From: Typha latifolia
Taxonomy: Eukaryota; Streptophyta; Magnoliopsida; Poales; Typhaceae
DNA: 64,000 bases
Direction: 5' to 3'
Assembly: GCA_019914945.1 (NCBI GenBank)
Contig: CM034100.1
Span: forward strand, 14,891,096-14,955,095
The position numbers and the translations under genes are program-made. This document shows positions 38,781 through 50,819 of the stretch, piece by piece. Position 1 is the stretch's first letter; each line of letters starts with the position of its first letter. The notes below the pieces were generated by a model that searched no databases, was not told the DNA's origin, and worked only from the letters and a program-made list of their open reading frames with translations.

Positions 38781-39640
38781 GTATATACTTTGATTACAAT
38801 TAAGCTTTCTAAGTTGCAGTAAACGCGCATAAAGCGAACATGCTTGTGAGATGCGATCACTTCACAATTCACGCAACCTTTGTTTCTGATCATACGTGGC
38901 CATTTATCACAAGCATAGGTTATAAGTTTTTTTAAATAAAATAAAATATCTACTCTTATATACTTCAGCATAGAACCACTTTTAACCCTCTCTAATTTAT
39001 TTTGTATCACTTAGCAAGCATTTTAAATTACCAAAATACTTTATTCTTTTTATTAGATAAAAAATGATGGAGGGAAAATGGTACACATTTTTCCTTTTTT
39101 TTTATTAGATAATCTTATTCTAAGGTTTTGGGGATCACGCAACTCTTTTCTATAATCACCTTTCCTAGAGACTAGAGTTCACGTTTGCTATTAGATGTAT
39201 GGTATTGACCTTAATTATATTGTCTGAGAGTAGATGTAAAGAAAGATGAGTCGAAGATTCCATATTTGAGAAGATTGCCCTTCTCGATAAAAATTAGAAA
39301 AAGGAAAAAAAAATAAAGCCTTAAAAACTTAACAGTTTCACATTAATTATAAGGAGGAGAAAGTGATCGAGTGATATAAAATAATATAGAGGAGAATAAA
39401 TCATTTTATGCCAAAGTGAAAGAAACTAAAATATATTTAACATATAATTAATCTCTAGTTAATTCAAAGTAAACATGACAATGCAAAATACTAGAATTAA
39501 TATAGTCAATATTTTTCACCATAATTAAATTTTTAAGTGAGTAAGTTTAAAATAAATTTTTTTTGGATACACTGTAATTTATCCCTACTACTATATATTA
39601 AAATCATTATAATGTATAATAACAGAGTATAAGACGAAAT
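38313..39640. other. AT-rich intergenic DNA with microsatellites
   Basis: A (CT)n tract of about 27 units lies at 38561-38615, and a TA/CA compound repeat at 38745-38780. Two short frames cross the CT tract only because it is free of stops. No gene is recognised. Confidence 0.55.
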
Positions 39641-40110
39641 TTTACCTGGTTCGAGCGATCGGGATTCTCCAGATAGAGGGAGGTATCTGGACACGTGTTC
39701 GGTCTGGATCTAAAGTTACTGGGTGGGGGCGGTGGCGAGAACAGTGCGTCCTTTAAATGCGAGGAATCCGAGGACGAAATCTGGAGTAAGATGACAGATC
39801 GCGTGGAGGTTCGTGCGAACAGTCGATCCGGACCGTCCAGTTGATAGGGATGCGTCACGGGCACCGCCTCACCCCGATCGGACGGCTGGGGACCGGGTAG
39901 CGTCGAAACGGACGGCGGAGATCGTTCCGTTGGTTGGTTGGGTTGGGGGAGGGGGGGGGGGAGTGGGCGACGTTGAGGCTTCTGGAAGCTTCTCGCCAAC
40001 ACGTCATCCTCTGTACGACCTGCTGTTGACCGCCGAACAGCGTGGGGGGAAATGGCGACCAATCTGTTTGCTTTATTTGCTCCTTTTGGTGCGGGACCCT
40101 GTCCCGTAAT
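39640..40110. promoter_or_regulatory. GC-rich promoter-like island with heat-shock element
   Basis: About 470 bp of GC-rich DNA interrupts AT-rich sequence. It contains a perfect three-unit heat-shock element (TTCTGGAAGCTTC, 39980-39992), a G-box CACGTG near 39692 and a G-run near 39950. Frames open on both strands (39607-40062 minus, 39813-40109 plus), but the peptides are low-complexity and unrecognised. The nearest genes start 3 kb away (PHD, minus) and 4.3 kb away (TTL, plus). Confidence 0.4.
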
Positions 40111-41379
40111 TTAATTTTGATTTAAATTTAGTTTTTTTTTTTAAAAAAAAATTTTAATTTTGACTTTTAGAAAGAGGAAAAAAAAAATTGGATCGAAAGG
40201 GATTGATTGCAATCAATGGATCATCCGAAATAAAGGTCAAAATCAACACTTTTGATCAAACAAATTTCCGCCATAATTTTCAATCAAGTTTTGGATTGGT
40301 ACTATTGGATTTTAGACAAAACTTTTAACAGTTAGTACATATTCTAAATAATATAATAATTATTGGGATCCTATAATGTATTCTTCTTGCCACGTGGAAG
40401 AAAAACATAGTTAGTTGGGCGACTTTAAATCATGGAGGAATCCTAAAATTTCCATCAAGTGAATTATATTTCATTTTAAATATTACAAATGACTAAATTT
40501 TCTATTCGTCCAAAAGTTACTCAACTATATGGTTTAATTTTCACTATAATAAATACAAATAGATGTATATATTGCATATTTTATTATATAAATAAATTTT
40601 TTATTTAGTTTCAAAAGCTCAATCTACGTTTTAGATAATATAAATAAGTAGGAGATGAGAACGTAAATAAAACCTATGAGAAGAGTTACTTTACGTGTCA
40701 CACAGTACGAGACTTAATAACAAGAAGCCAAAATAATGTCAGAAATCAAAATCACTGTTGGTTTTTAATTAACCCCAATAGTATAATACTATTTGACCAA
40801 CAACTACCAGTCCTTTACTCCCAATTTATTCAATAGAGTTAGCTTCGCAGTGAATCATTCTTTCCCAAAATTATGACCATTATATTATAATTTTTTTGTC
40901 CCAAGTAAATAATAAAACAATTTTTTTAAAAAAAATAAAAATATTTTTTATAAGTCGATCTCTCAATCATTAGGTTCTATTAATTAAAGATAACTTTATT
41001 TTTTGAGATAATAAAAATGTTTTTGCCATGAAGACATGCTTCTACATGAATTGTTGTACGAAAAATACTTCACAACAACTATAGTTCTTTAATAAATAAA
41101 ATATATCTTTATCATATATACTAAGGTAGCTAGTCCTAGTTATCCAACCTTTAATAATATATTGACCGGTAGCTAGTCTTTAAATATTATACTTGTCAAC
41201 CATAGAAGACCTAGTGAATGGCATTAATTTTCTGGCCGCCATGGGGACCATCAAGAAGTTAATGGCCTATATCTTAGCATTCTTTTTTTAAAAGCCAATG
41301 TTGTTTTCATCTCCCATATAATAATGTTTTATTTAACAGAAAAAAAAATTTAGAATTGGATTTTTAAATAGTTTAATTT
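40111..41379. other. AT-rich intergenic DNA
   Basis: AT-rich spacer with A- and T-runs (for example near 40130 and 40920). I see no gene, RNA or clear repeat boundary. Confidence 0.5.
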
Positions 41380-41897
41380 TTTTTTTGTGTTACAAATTAT
41401 ATCTTATATTTAACTTATTTTGTGATTGACGGGAGCGTCTTTAAAGATTTCGTAACCTAACTCATTATTTTCTCCTGTACTTATTATTATACACCGTGTA
41501 CTAGAAAATAAATATTATAATATAATATATAAAATAATTTATAAATATTTAAATTACTACTATCTTTTTTATCCTATTTTTCTTTTTTCGAAAAAGAAAA
41601 AAAAAGAAGAGAAGAAAAGGAGGAGGGGAGGGGAGAATATGAGGAAATGTGGTAGCGACGACGATGATAGTGGTGATGGTGGACAAGGCAGGTAGAAAAA
41701 ATAGTGGAATAATATAGAAAATGAGAAGGAATGGTAGAGGTATTTTAATAATTTGGCCGATATTACTTAGTTAAAATAATATCGGGATGTTAAATAAAAA
41801 TTATAGGAGAAAATAAGAAGCTAGGTTACAAAATCATAAAAGACGGTCCGCGAATCACAAAATAGGTAAATATATAGAGTGTAATTTATAAAATCTC
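41380..41897. mobile_element. Mutator-like MITE, copy 2, about 518 bp
   Basis: This is a diverged copy of the 37833-38312 element in the same orientation. Shared blocks occur in order: TATTTTGTGATT, ATTATAATATATAA, TAAATTACT, CTATCTTTTTTATCCT, GAGGAAATGTGGT, ATAGAAAATGAGA-like, TAATTTGG, TTAGTTAAAATAAT and AATCACAAAATA near the right end. The terminal repeats remain recognisable. The boundaries run into T-rich sequence, so the target duplication is unclear. Confidence 0.62.
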
Positions 41898-44384
41898 TAT
41901 TCTTTTTTTTCAAGGATAGTTATAGTTCAAGATTTGACTATATAATTTAATTAAACTAACATTCACCCTACTTAGTTGTTGTGCAAATTAAATTTTTATT
42001 TACATAGATTCTTAATCATGTAAAACGTTTCAAATATTTTAAGGGTTTCGAAGACCGTTTTATCTTTTAACTTTTCTTTTATTTAAAAAAGAAGAAGAAA
42101 GAAGTAAGAGGTTTTATCTATACATCAAGCCTATGATGATTGCATTGGAGAGGTGGAAGTACATTAACTCGTAGATAATGAAAAGGAAAAGAGACAAGAA
42201 ATTGAGAAGGAATAATAATAATAAATGAGATCTAATGAGGAATGCGTGAGATTTTATGCTTCTTCTTCTTCTTCTTCTTCTTTTCCACTCTTTGGTTTCT
42301 AATAATTAATCATCTAATCTATCTATCTATCTTTCTATCTCTCATCCACACCAACCCATAAGGGAGACCGTTACTTTGTATGGCAACAATAGAGGGTGAG
42401 TCGCCGTCGCCTTTAAATTTGGATTGCTCACAGTTAGGAACATAAAAGTGATAAAGACTGAGAGAGACGGATTGCAAACGTTTCAAACCTGCAGTTAATG
42501 GAAGACAAGCGTTTTCACATACAAGACTTCTCCTACTGCTGTTTTCATTTTCTTTCTAAATGCCATGGCTTAGTGTAAGTTTTCTTTTCTTTTTTTTTAA
42601 ATTGTATATACTACCTTACTTTTAATGTAATTCTGATTTACATATTATATTTTTCACTGTTTATAAATCTTTAGTGAATATCTGCAGAAACTTCTTAGGT
42701 TAGATTTAAACTAACACCGCGAGAATATTTTATTTTTAAAATAACTAAAATGCTCTTAGTATGACTTAGTTGATGGTATTTTCATAATTTTCTTAGTATA
42801 GTTAAATTTAATCTAAATGTTTAATTAAGTTTTACTAATTGATCTAACGGCATGGTGTTTTCTACGTATATTCGCTAAATTATATCGCTCGATTTATAAT
42901 TAGTAAAAAATATATATACACACAAATTTCTCAATAAAAAAATAAATAAATTTTGTGTGCATTCTTAACATACAAGGAAAGTTTTAATTTGGAGAAGTGA
43001 TACTTAGTCACGCATCATTTGAAAGGAGGGTAATTTAATAATTTTATACAAATATAGCAAAAGCATTTCAAACAGAGAAGGAGTCTCACAATCACAAGGA
43101 AAGTGTGAAGTAAAGCAAGATTATAATTCTCATTTGACTTTTGCTTCTTCTTCTTCTTCTTCTACTTTTTTTTTTTTTTTTTTTTTGGCTCTGTTAATGT
43201 CAACTCAATTTAAATAAAACTTTGCTCCAATTCTAATAGATTGGGCCAAACTTCCAGCTCTTGTCCAAGTTCTTGGCCCCCAAAGCCTGATATGGCTTTC
43301 ACACATGAGAGTGGGTCTGAGGGGTCCTTAGTTTTAGAGACAGAGAGAGAGGGCTACACATTTTGTGATAAATTTTAAGGAATAAAAGCCTGATCTCAGT
43401 AACTCAGTTGTAATCTAATCTATTAGAGGAGGATTATAGCCTATGAGTATTTATTTTATTCAGATGCATAAGAGGTTCTCTTCTTTTTTTTTATAAAAAA
43501 TTTCCAATATAGATTGAGAATGCACTCAATCTTACTCCTTATTTCAGAGTAGAATTTGAGGAAGCAAGAAAGAAGATAAAATTCTTGAACTTAAAACTTA
43601 TGATATTGGAAAATTTTCTATTCATTTTCATCTTTAAATTTATATTTCTATCTGAATAGTTTGTATAAATATGATTATGAGTTAAAAAGTTAGTATCTAA
43701 TCAATATTCATATCTCTATTTGAGATGTTATGAAAATAATGATATAAAAGATCGCTTAATACTTTATATGAATAATTAATCTATATATATTTATTTATTT
43801 ACTTGTACAAAAGAATTTAATAAATATATTATGAGTTCTAGATTCAAAAAATAAATACGGATATATTCTAATATCCAATCTATATCCATGACTATACTTC
43901 GTAAATATAATAACTAAATTTGCTATCTGCTCACTTTTTGTATTCGGGTCTATTTATAAAGAAAAAAAAATACAAATATAATTTTAGGGACAATTAAATT
44001 AAATGAAATGAAATTAAATTCCCTTATTATTTATTTTCACAATGAATCCTAATTTTTTGATACAGATATAATTTTTGTTAATGAAAAAATGTCAAACGAT
44101 CATTTTACCACCAACTATTTTCTTTTTTTTTTAAAATTTAAAATTGAGGATAAAATGATTCACATAGAGTCTAAAATTGATCGCATGATACTCGTATATT
44201 ATTTTTTAATAAAAAAAGCCTAATATTTGGAAGTTTCTATACGTGAGAAAATTAAATGAAACTAATTATCTCATAATTTTTATCACTATTCGGATCCGTT
44301 TTCACCCCTGCCGGCGTTGAGAGTAGTAACAGCCATCCGACCCAATAACATATTGGATTCGGATCCACTTGATCCTCCGTATTA
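41898..44384. other. AT-rich region upstream of TTL
   Basis: AT-rich DNA with (CTT)n runs at 42259-42282 and 43145-43163, and a poly-T tract at 43167-43188. The block 42590-42950 has MITE-like internal character, but I could not match its ends. No coding frame is convincing. Confidence 0.5.
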
Positions 44385-44391
44385 TTTATAT
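44385..44391 (+). promoter_or_regulatory. Probable TATA box of TTL
   Basis: TTTATAT lies 69 bp before the TTL ATG, with a CCAAT motif about 43 bp further upstream (44342). The predicted leader contains a CCTCA pentamer repeat at 44407-44430. Confidence 0.4.
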
Positions 44392-44453
44392 CCCACCCAG
44401 TTCACTCACCTCACCTCACCTCACCTCACCCGCCACCGGAAAGCGAGCGAGGA

Positions 44454-44589
44454 ATGGAGACGGAGGAGGAGTTCTTGAGCTGCTCTGGCAGCAAAAGATT
44501 CGCCAAGGAGATGGCGGCCGCCTCCCCCTTCTCCGATCTTGATCACGCTATCCGATCCGCTAGAGACATCTGGCTCAACAAGGTCTCGG

Positions 44590-44657
<68 letters not shown>

Positions 44658-47600
44658 GCGCACCGAATTCGTCTTTGATCCATCCATCTCCCCCTCCTTT
44701 TTGTTTAGGTCGACGTGAATGGATGGCTGGAGGCCTTCGCAGCTCACCCAGAAATCGGATCCACATACCCCTCCATCTCCCAGTTTGATCCCTTTCACTT
44801 CCTTCTTTTCTTTTCTTTTCTATTTGGATTATTGATTCCATCTTGTTCCGCTTATTTGGTGGGTGGTGGATTAGGCGGTCCAAGGAAGAGCAATCTGCAG
44901 CACTGGCCACCGCAACCGAATGGACTACGCAGGTTTGTACTATGCGCTATATTTTTATTATTTGTAATGTGGTGATAGTTTGGTGGATTTAGGAGTATTT
45001 TGGAGAAATTAAAGTGTACATTTTTTCTTCTTCTATTTTCTGCCAATTTTTGTAGGAATTGGTTGAGTGGAATGCGAGGTACAGAGAGAAGTTTGGGTTC
45101 GTGTTCCTTATATGCGCGTCCGGGAGGAGCACGCCGGAGATCCTAGCTGAATTGAAGGTATTCTGGTTTATTTTGTTTCTTTGATTTGTTGTTATTATTG
45201 TTGTTTGTTTGAGATTTTGGTATAGAGCCCATCTCTTGAATGCTGCTTTTTAGAGCTGAGAAGTTCTTTGCTTGTGAGAATTCACTCTGGTGAGTGCCGT
45301 ATTTATTAGGAAGAAAAGGTAGAATTGCACATTTGATCAGATGGGGCAATCTTTTGGTTTCGGCAACTAGAAGAACATTGTAGGTTTACCCAACCATCAA
45401 CTTTGTTCATATTATCTATCTACACAGATGATTTCGATCAACCACTCTAAGTGAGATTTATCTGTTGAGGGTCCAGTTAAGGTCAAGTTTAGATTTGATA
45501 TGAGTATCCTAAGCTTAAACAACCAGTGATTTGGTCATATGTAGACTAACCAGATAGTTTAGTTAGAGAGACTTAAAGCAACCAACCCAACTATGAGGAA
45601 AACCAAGAAAGTTCTATGATGAGATCATTCTTGAAGTGGGAAGGAAATACATAATTTGCATTAGCTGCGTGACTCTTCTTATTTAAAGTAATGGTCTAAC
45701 AAGGTTTTGTTCTAGAGTTTGTTAACCTTTTAATCATTATGTATATGTCTAGATATGTATATTTGTGCGTGTAAGTCCCTTTAAAGTATGATTACTTGTT
45801 GCAGAGGGCGTAATTTTCTTGGTCAAGTGGTTTGATACTTTTATGGGAAAAAAAATGAGGAATAGTACGGAGTACTATTTTTCTTATAACCAGTAGTTAT
45901 CCCTGCCAGATGTACCAGTTCTACTAAGCTATCAATACTGCTACTCATGGTTCCGGGCCTATTTCCCAGAATCTTACTAGAAATGATGGGTAATGGTAGG
46001 ATTTTCAAAAGAATAAAAAGGAATTAATGAAAAGAAAAGATAAGCAAGGAGAGATTGTTGGATTGATTAAAAGATGGCTGGTGCTCCAGAATATCCTGAC
46101 TGTGCCAACGTTAGTTGGCCACCTCCATTCCTCTTTCTTTCCAGAGTGGAGCATCACGAAGAAAGGCTAAGCATTAGGTATCGTTGAGTCTATTCTGGTA
46201 GTAGTACTTAAACCAATTTGAAATCAAGTTCATCCTAGCAAGTTATCTCTGACAGTCACTCCGTTTCTCCATGTTTCGTTACTCTAACACCTTAGACCAA
46301 ATTAAGAAAATTATCAAAGAAAAACTTACCCCTGTCAATTCTAACTTGACATGGCTATCAAGCAGATTAAATCATTTAGAATCTAGCTTGTAACTCTTTC
46401 TACCTCTGGAAATTGAATTGCATTTAAATTGCAACTTTCTTTCACTTTTCTGTAAAGACTTCTGAAAAAGCAAAATTCGCATAGTTTCTAATTGCACGTA
46501 CCATTTCTTGCATCATAGATACATGCTTACCTCTGACTAAATCATTTTCAAACTTTCATCTTTTCCTGCCCTGTTGTAGAGGCGTTACCTGAATAGGCCC
46601 ATTGTTGAGCTCGAGGTAGCAGCACAGGAAGAGTTGAAAATATTTGAATTGCGTCTGGCAAAGCTTTTTGTGCCTAAGGCGAGAACTATACCATCAGTTT
46701 CCACGGCGCTTCCTGTTAGTCATTCAAATAAAGCTGGAGGTACTAATAAAACTGGACTTACATTGGTTATGTTTGGTAATTATTAGATATTTAGATCATG
46801 TTCATGCCTGCTTAATCTTGTTTCTTCATTTTTGTCATATCTGAAGTACCTTTAAAGAAGATTGCAAAAGATGGAAGTGTCTATTATTGGCAATTCTTTA
46901 GTGCTATATTTGATTTTTCTGTGAGAATTTTGTGCTCATGTCGGTCAAATATTCACATGTACTGTAGGAGCATATATGCATTTAAATTTTTTTAAAGAGA
47001 GACATACATGCACCCTCTCTTTTTTCCTTTCTTTATGTAGTAGTTTATTTGACTGTTCCTATATGGTTAATGCTTGTCCTCCTAGCGGCTGAAACATGAC
47101 TGCGTAAATTTTGCTCTCCCAAGATTCTTTAGACACGAGCCTCATGAACTAGGATTCCCTTATTAAAATAGTCAATTTGGCAGTGGTTCTTTTTAAATGT
47201 TATTATGTAGACAGTAGATATATGCAATAGACCAGCTATGGTTAAACAAGCACGAATAGATGAATGGGGATGTTTTAGTTAGTTGGCCTTGTTTGTGCTG
47301 ATGCTACAACCATTTATTCTGCATATGTTTTGTTTGCATTTACATGTTTTCTCCATTTGGATAGTTTTGGTTTATCCTGACATCTCAATTTTGAATGTTA
47401 TAAAGATCGCATAGGCATTATTGGAGCACATATTACAGCTTCTGCTAAGGCATCTGCAAATAAAACTCCTGAAATGACAGGTAGCACCCAACGCACTCGC
47501 CCTCCCATAACAACCCATGTCTTGGATGTTGCCGGTGGTTCTCCAGCATCTGGAGTGGATATTCACCTTGAGATGTGGAGGGATACTCAAAAGGGCCCAT

Positions 47601-47869
47601 CATTCACGAGCCGAGATTCCACCCAGTGGCTGCTTTTAGGCTCTTCAGTCACAAACTCCGATGGTCGCAGCGGACCTCTGATGGACATTGTTGATTCCAT
47701 CAATCCTGGTTTTTATAGGATAAGTTTCAACACTGGTAAATATGCGCCATCAGGCTTCTTCCCTTATGTTAGCATTGTGTTTGAGGTCAGAGAGAACCAG
47801 AGGTTGGAGCATTTCCATGTGCCCTTGTTGCATTCACCCTTTTCATTCACTACTTATCGTGGGAGCTAA
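44454..47869 (+). CDS. TTL: Transthyretin-like bifunctional allantoin synthase, 328 aa
   Basis: Plant TTL (allantoin synthase) converts 5-hydroxyisourate from urate oxidation to S-allantoin: its C-terminal domain hydrolyses HIU and its N-terminal domain decarboxylates OHCU. Six exons are 44454-44582, 44709-44782, 44875-44932, 45056-45157, 46580-46739 and 47406-47869. The decarboxylase domain includes AHPEIG (His56) and SKEEQ (Glu72-73). The hydrolase domain has THVLDVAGG (His212) and the diagnostic C-terminal YRGS (325-328). Between the domains, RIGIIGAHI (176-184) resembles a type-2 peroxisomal signal and begins right at an exon junction. Intron 1 (126 bp) is mostly a (CT)n run. TTL also binds the BRI1 kinase in Arabidopsis. 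It converges on SEC61 alpha, with 479 bp between stop codons. Confidence 0.95.
44593..44654 (+). repeat. (CT)n microsatellite filling TTL intron 1
   Basis: About 30 CT units start ten bases after the intron 1 donor at 44583 and occupy half of this 126-bp intron. Length changes here would alter intron size and might affect splicing. Confidence 0.9.
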
Positions 47870-48348
47870 CTTAGTGTCGGAAGTGCTTGAGGCTGTTGGT
47901 CGTTGTTTTTATGGACTCTTATCTTGTTATTGCAGTGCTCTGAAGTTTAAACATAATTTACTAGCTGTATGATCTGGTTACTTTGTTTAATAAATCATCA
48001 TCTAATTTGCCGCTTAATGTTGGAGTTGGCATCAATGATTTATTATTCACCATTCATAGAAATAAAAATACGCGTCTTTACCGGTGGTGGTTCACTACCT
48101 GTCTGTTTAGATTACATAATTATCTTGTGAGATCATCTGACAGATTATTTGAGCAAGTTTCCTGGTTTTAAAAAAAGACCTGGCTTGATAGCACAACATA
48201 ATGTCATGGAAGTATCTGCTATTTCTTCGTCCACGGAAAAGTTTGCAACATGAAAAAGAGCAATAACTCAACTGAGCAAAACTGTAAGCAGTATTGTGAG
48301 AACCACATCTGTTGCCTAAATGTTACAGCTTTTTTTTTATAAAAAAGT
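47870..48348. other. Tail-to-tail spacer, TTL / SEC61 alpha
   Basis: Only 479 bp separate the two convergent stop codons, so the 3' UTRs probably fill the space or overlap. No other gene is visible. Confidence 0.7.
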
Positions 48349-50819
48349 TCAAAGGCCAAAGAAACCAAGCTCGCTGGCTCTCTCCTTCTCGAATGTCTCA
48401 AAATACTGATAAATGATCGTCACGGCGAGAAGAATACCAGTTCCAGAGCCGATTGCACCCATGAAATCCGCTAAAACAGTCAATGCGCCAATACACATGC
48501 CACCAAAAGCAGCTGCAGTGGGGATGTATCTATTCAATTCCTTTTGCAAATTTGACTCGCGGTGGCCAGGCATCACCATTTGTTGTTCCTACAAAATAAC
48601 AAAAATTGAACGATAAATAATAACGGATTTTAGAATAGTAATCGTTATGGATGTTGACACCATACAGTACAAGAAGTATTGCCTAAACTGTAGCAAGATA
48701 AAGTTTATGTTAATTTATGTCATCATTTCTAACTAGGTTAAAACTTGGTCATCCTAGAGTCGAAGAAATTCTTCAACTTATTTTGCTACTTAGGAGTTTA
48801 TTTAGCTAATTTGTGCTACAAAATCATGAGAAAAGGGACATATGCTAGACAACTGTAATGTAACGGGATACAAAACAAGGAAATATTTGTACCTTGAGCT
48901 GCTTTGCCACATCTCTCGCTGATGATCCAGAGACCTCTATCCAAGTCTTTGAGAAAAGAGCACAAGCTGAGAGCATAAAAACTATATAGAATAGTGCATG
49001 GAATGGATTTGCGGCCATATCTGCCAAGCTGCAGGGTATAGTACCAAACATGAAAACAATAAGCTACAACAGTAAAGAAAAGAGAGACTATAGACATGCA
49101 CCAACTATAAATCCAACTTCATGGAACCAATAACACCAAATCATGCGAGAGAGAGAGAGAGAGAGAGAGATGTCAAGTCAATTGATTACCTTGAAGGTGC
49201 TGTAATGTAGTAAGCAATACCGCCAACAGGAATAGATTGACCAGAATACTCAGACTCCTTCCACTTACCCAGCAAGTTTACAAGGAAATTTCCACTGTAT
49301 CTCCTGTGTAATAGCTGCATGAACATGAACAGATTAGATGCTCCCAAGTATAAGAAAGATCAGTATAATGTGACAGAGGCATAGATGTGGTGTCAAATTA
49401 CCTGAGAGATGAAATATAGGTTGGTAACTAATGCGGACTGTAAAATGATGGGCATATTAGAAGTGTAAAATAGCTTAATAGGATAGGAGCCTTGCTGCCC
49501 ACGAGCAGTCTTTGACCTCACAGGCAACACAACACGAAAACCTTGAAAATAGATAACTATAAGGAAGACAAGGACTGTTGCAAGCAAGTTGGTCACATTT
49601 GGAAGATTTTGACGGTAGAAGGCTTCACGAAGGGCACGGACTTTGTCTGTTCGAGTAATCAGAAGATGGAACAAGGCAATGACAGCACCTTCAAATTCAG
49701 CACCACGTCCACTGTTAATTGTTGTGGGGCTAAATGCCTTCCAAATGATATTTTCACTGCATGATAAGGCAAAAGTACGGTTATATACCATATGCTGACA
49801 GCGAATAACAAGTGAAACATTTCCATATACTTACCAGATATTAGTAGCGATGAACAAAGAGATACCAGATCCCAAACCATATCCTTTCTGGAGAAGTTCG
49901 TCCAAACAAATGACTATGATACCAGCAAAGAAGAGTTGAAGTATTATGAGAATAGCATTCCCAGTTCCTAGTTGACTAACACTGCCATACATCCCAGATA
50001 AGACATATGCTACTGCCTCTCCAATAGCAATCAAGATACCGAGCAACTTTTGTGCACCGTTTCTGGAGGAGAAAAATAAAATTAAACATCAGAGAACCAA
50101 CATTTGATTAGCTGCCTGTAGTGAGACTTTATAGTAACATATAACATAGTTGCACAATGCAGATATTAGCATAGGAACACCTCATTTCTCTGTTAATAGC
50201 ATAAGTTCTGTCAGTACTTGCATTAATTGTATATCAACATATAAAAGGTCATCAGAAATTTTTTTTACAAGAAAGACAAACAGAATGACACCTGAATTCA
50301 CTACTTATTCTCTTCCTTTAATGATACCAGATAATGAATAATAACTATACCTTTATAGAATCACTCATAACCCAATTAGACCATTGTAATTTGCTAAATC
50401 CTTTAGAGATTTTCTTAACAAGCAATTTTGATGAAATTTCAACTTTACATGGCAACTTCAGCAAGCAAAACTTACAAAAGAGCTCGATCTTCTCGCACAC
50501 TGTTATCAACTTCAATGATTTTTGAGCCAACCAAAAGTTGCATCACTAGTCCAGATGTGACGATTGGAGTAATACCTAACTCCATGACAGTTCCACGGCT
50601 CGAAGCAAGAATAACACGCATCCAGTAAAATGGATCAGCTCCAGTAGTTGAGTGTATGCCATATAAAGGAAGCTGACTGCACACCAGAAAGATGAAAAGG
50701 GAGATCACTGTGTAGATAACTTTTTCCCTGAATGGAATTTTCCGATCAGCACTTTGAACTTCAGGCAGGAATGCTAGAAAGGGCCTGACAAGATGAAGTA
50801 CCCTGAAGCCTCCTGCCAT
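48349..50819 (-). CDS. SEC61A: SEC61 alpha, ER translocon channel subunit, 475 aa
   Basis: Sec61 alpha forms the protein-conducting channel in the ER membrane with beta and gamma subunits. Six coding exons, 5' to 3', are 50819-50476, 50062-49835, 49756-49402, 49314-49190, 49028-48893 and 48588-48349; all are GT-AG and in phase. They give exactly 475 residues, the plant length. The protein starts [20 protein letters not shown] and shows ten expected membrane segments. The cytosolic loops contain [16 protein letters not shown] and the conserved [20 protein letters not shown]. The ATG sits three bases after an acceptor at 50823. An intron in the leader (52066-50823) joins it to a noncoding first exon ending at 52067. 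A (GA)n run lies in the fourth coding intron. Conservation is very high. Confidence 0.97.

Noticed and set aside
39607..40109. 151-codon minus and 98-codon plus frames in the GC island
   Set aside because: Pro/Ser- and Gly-rich, unrecognised, and lacking splice or start context; the island is better described as promoter-like.
42590..42950. Possible third MITE
   Set aside because: The internal AT-rich character is suggestive, but the two ends do not form convincing inverted repeats and no target duplication was found.
1..47869. IMPDH and TTL as a purine-metabolism cluster
   Set aside because: They are 42 kb apart with unrelated genes between; both are housekeeping steps, so proximity looks accidental.
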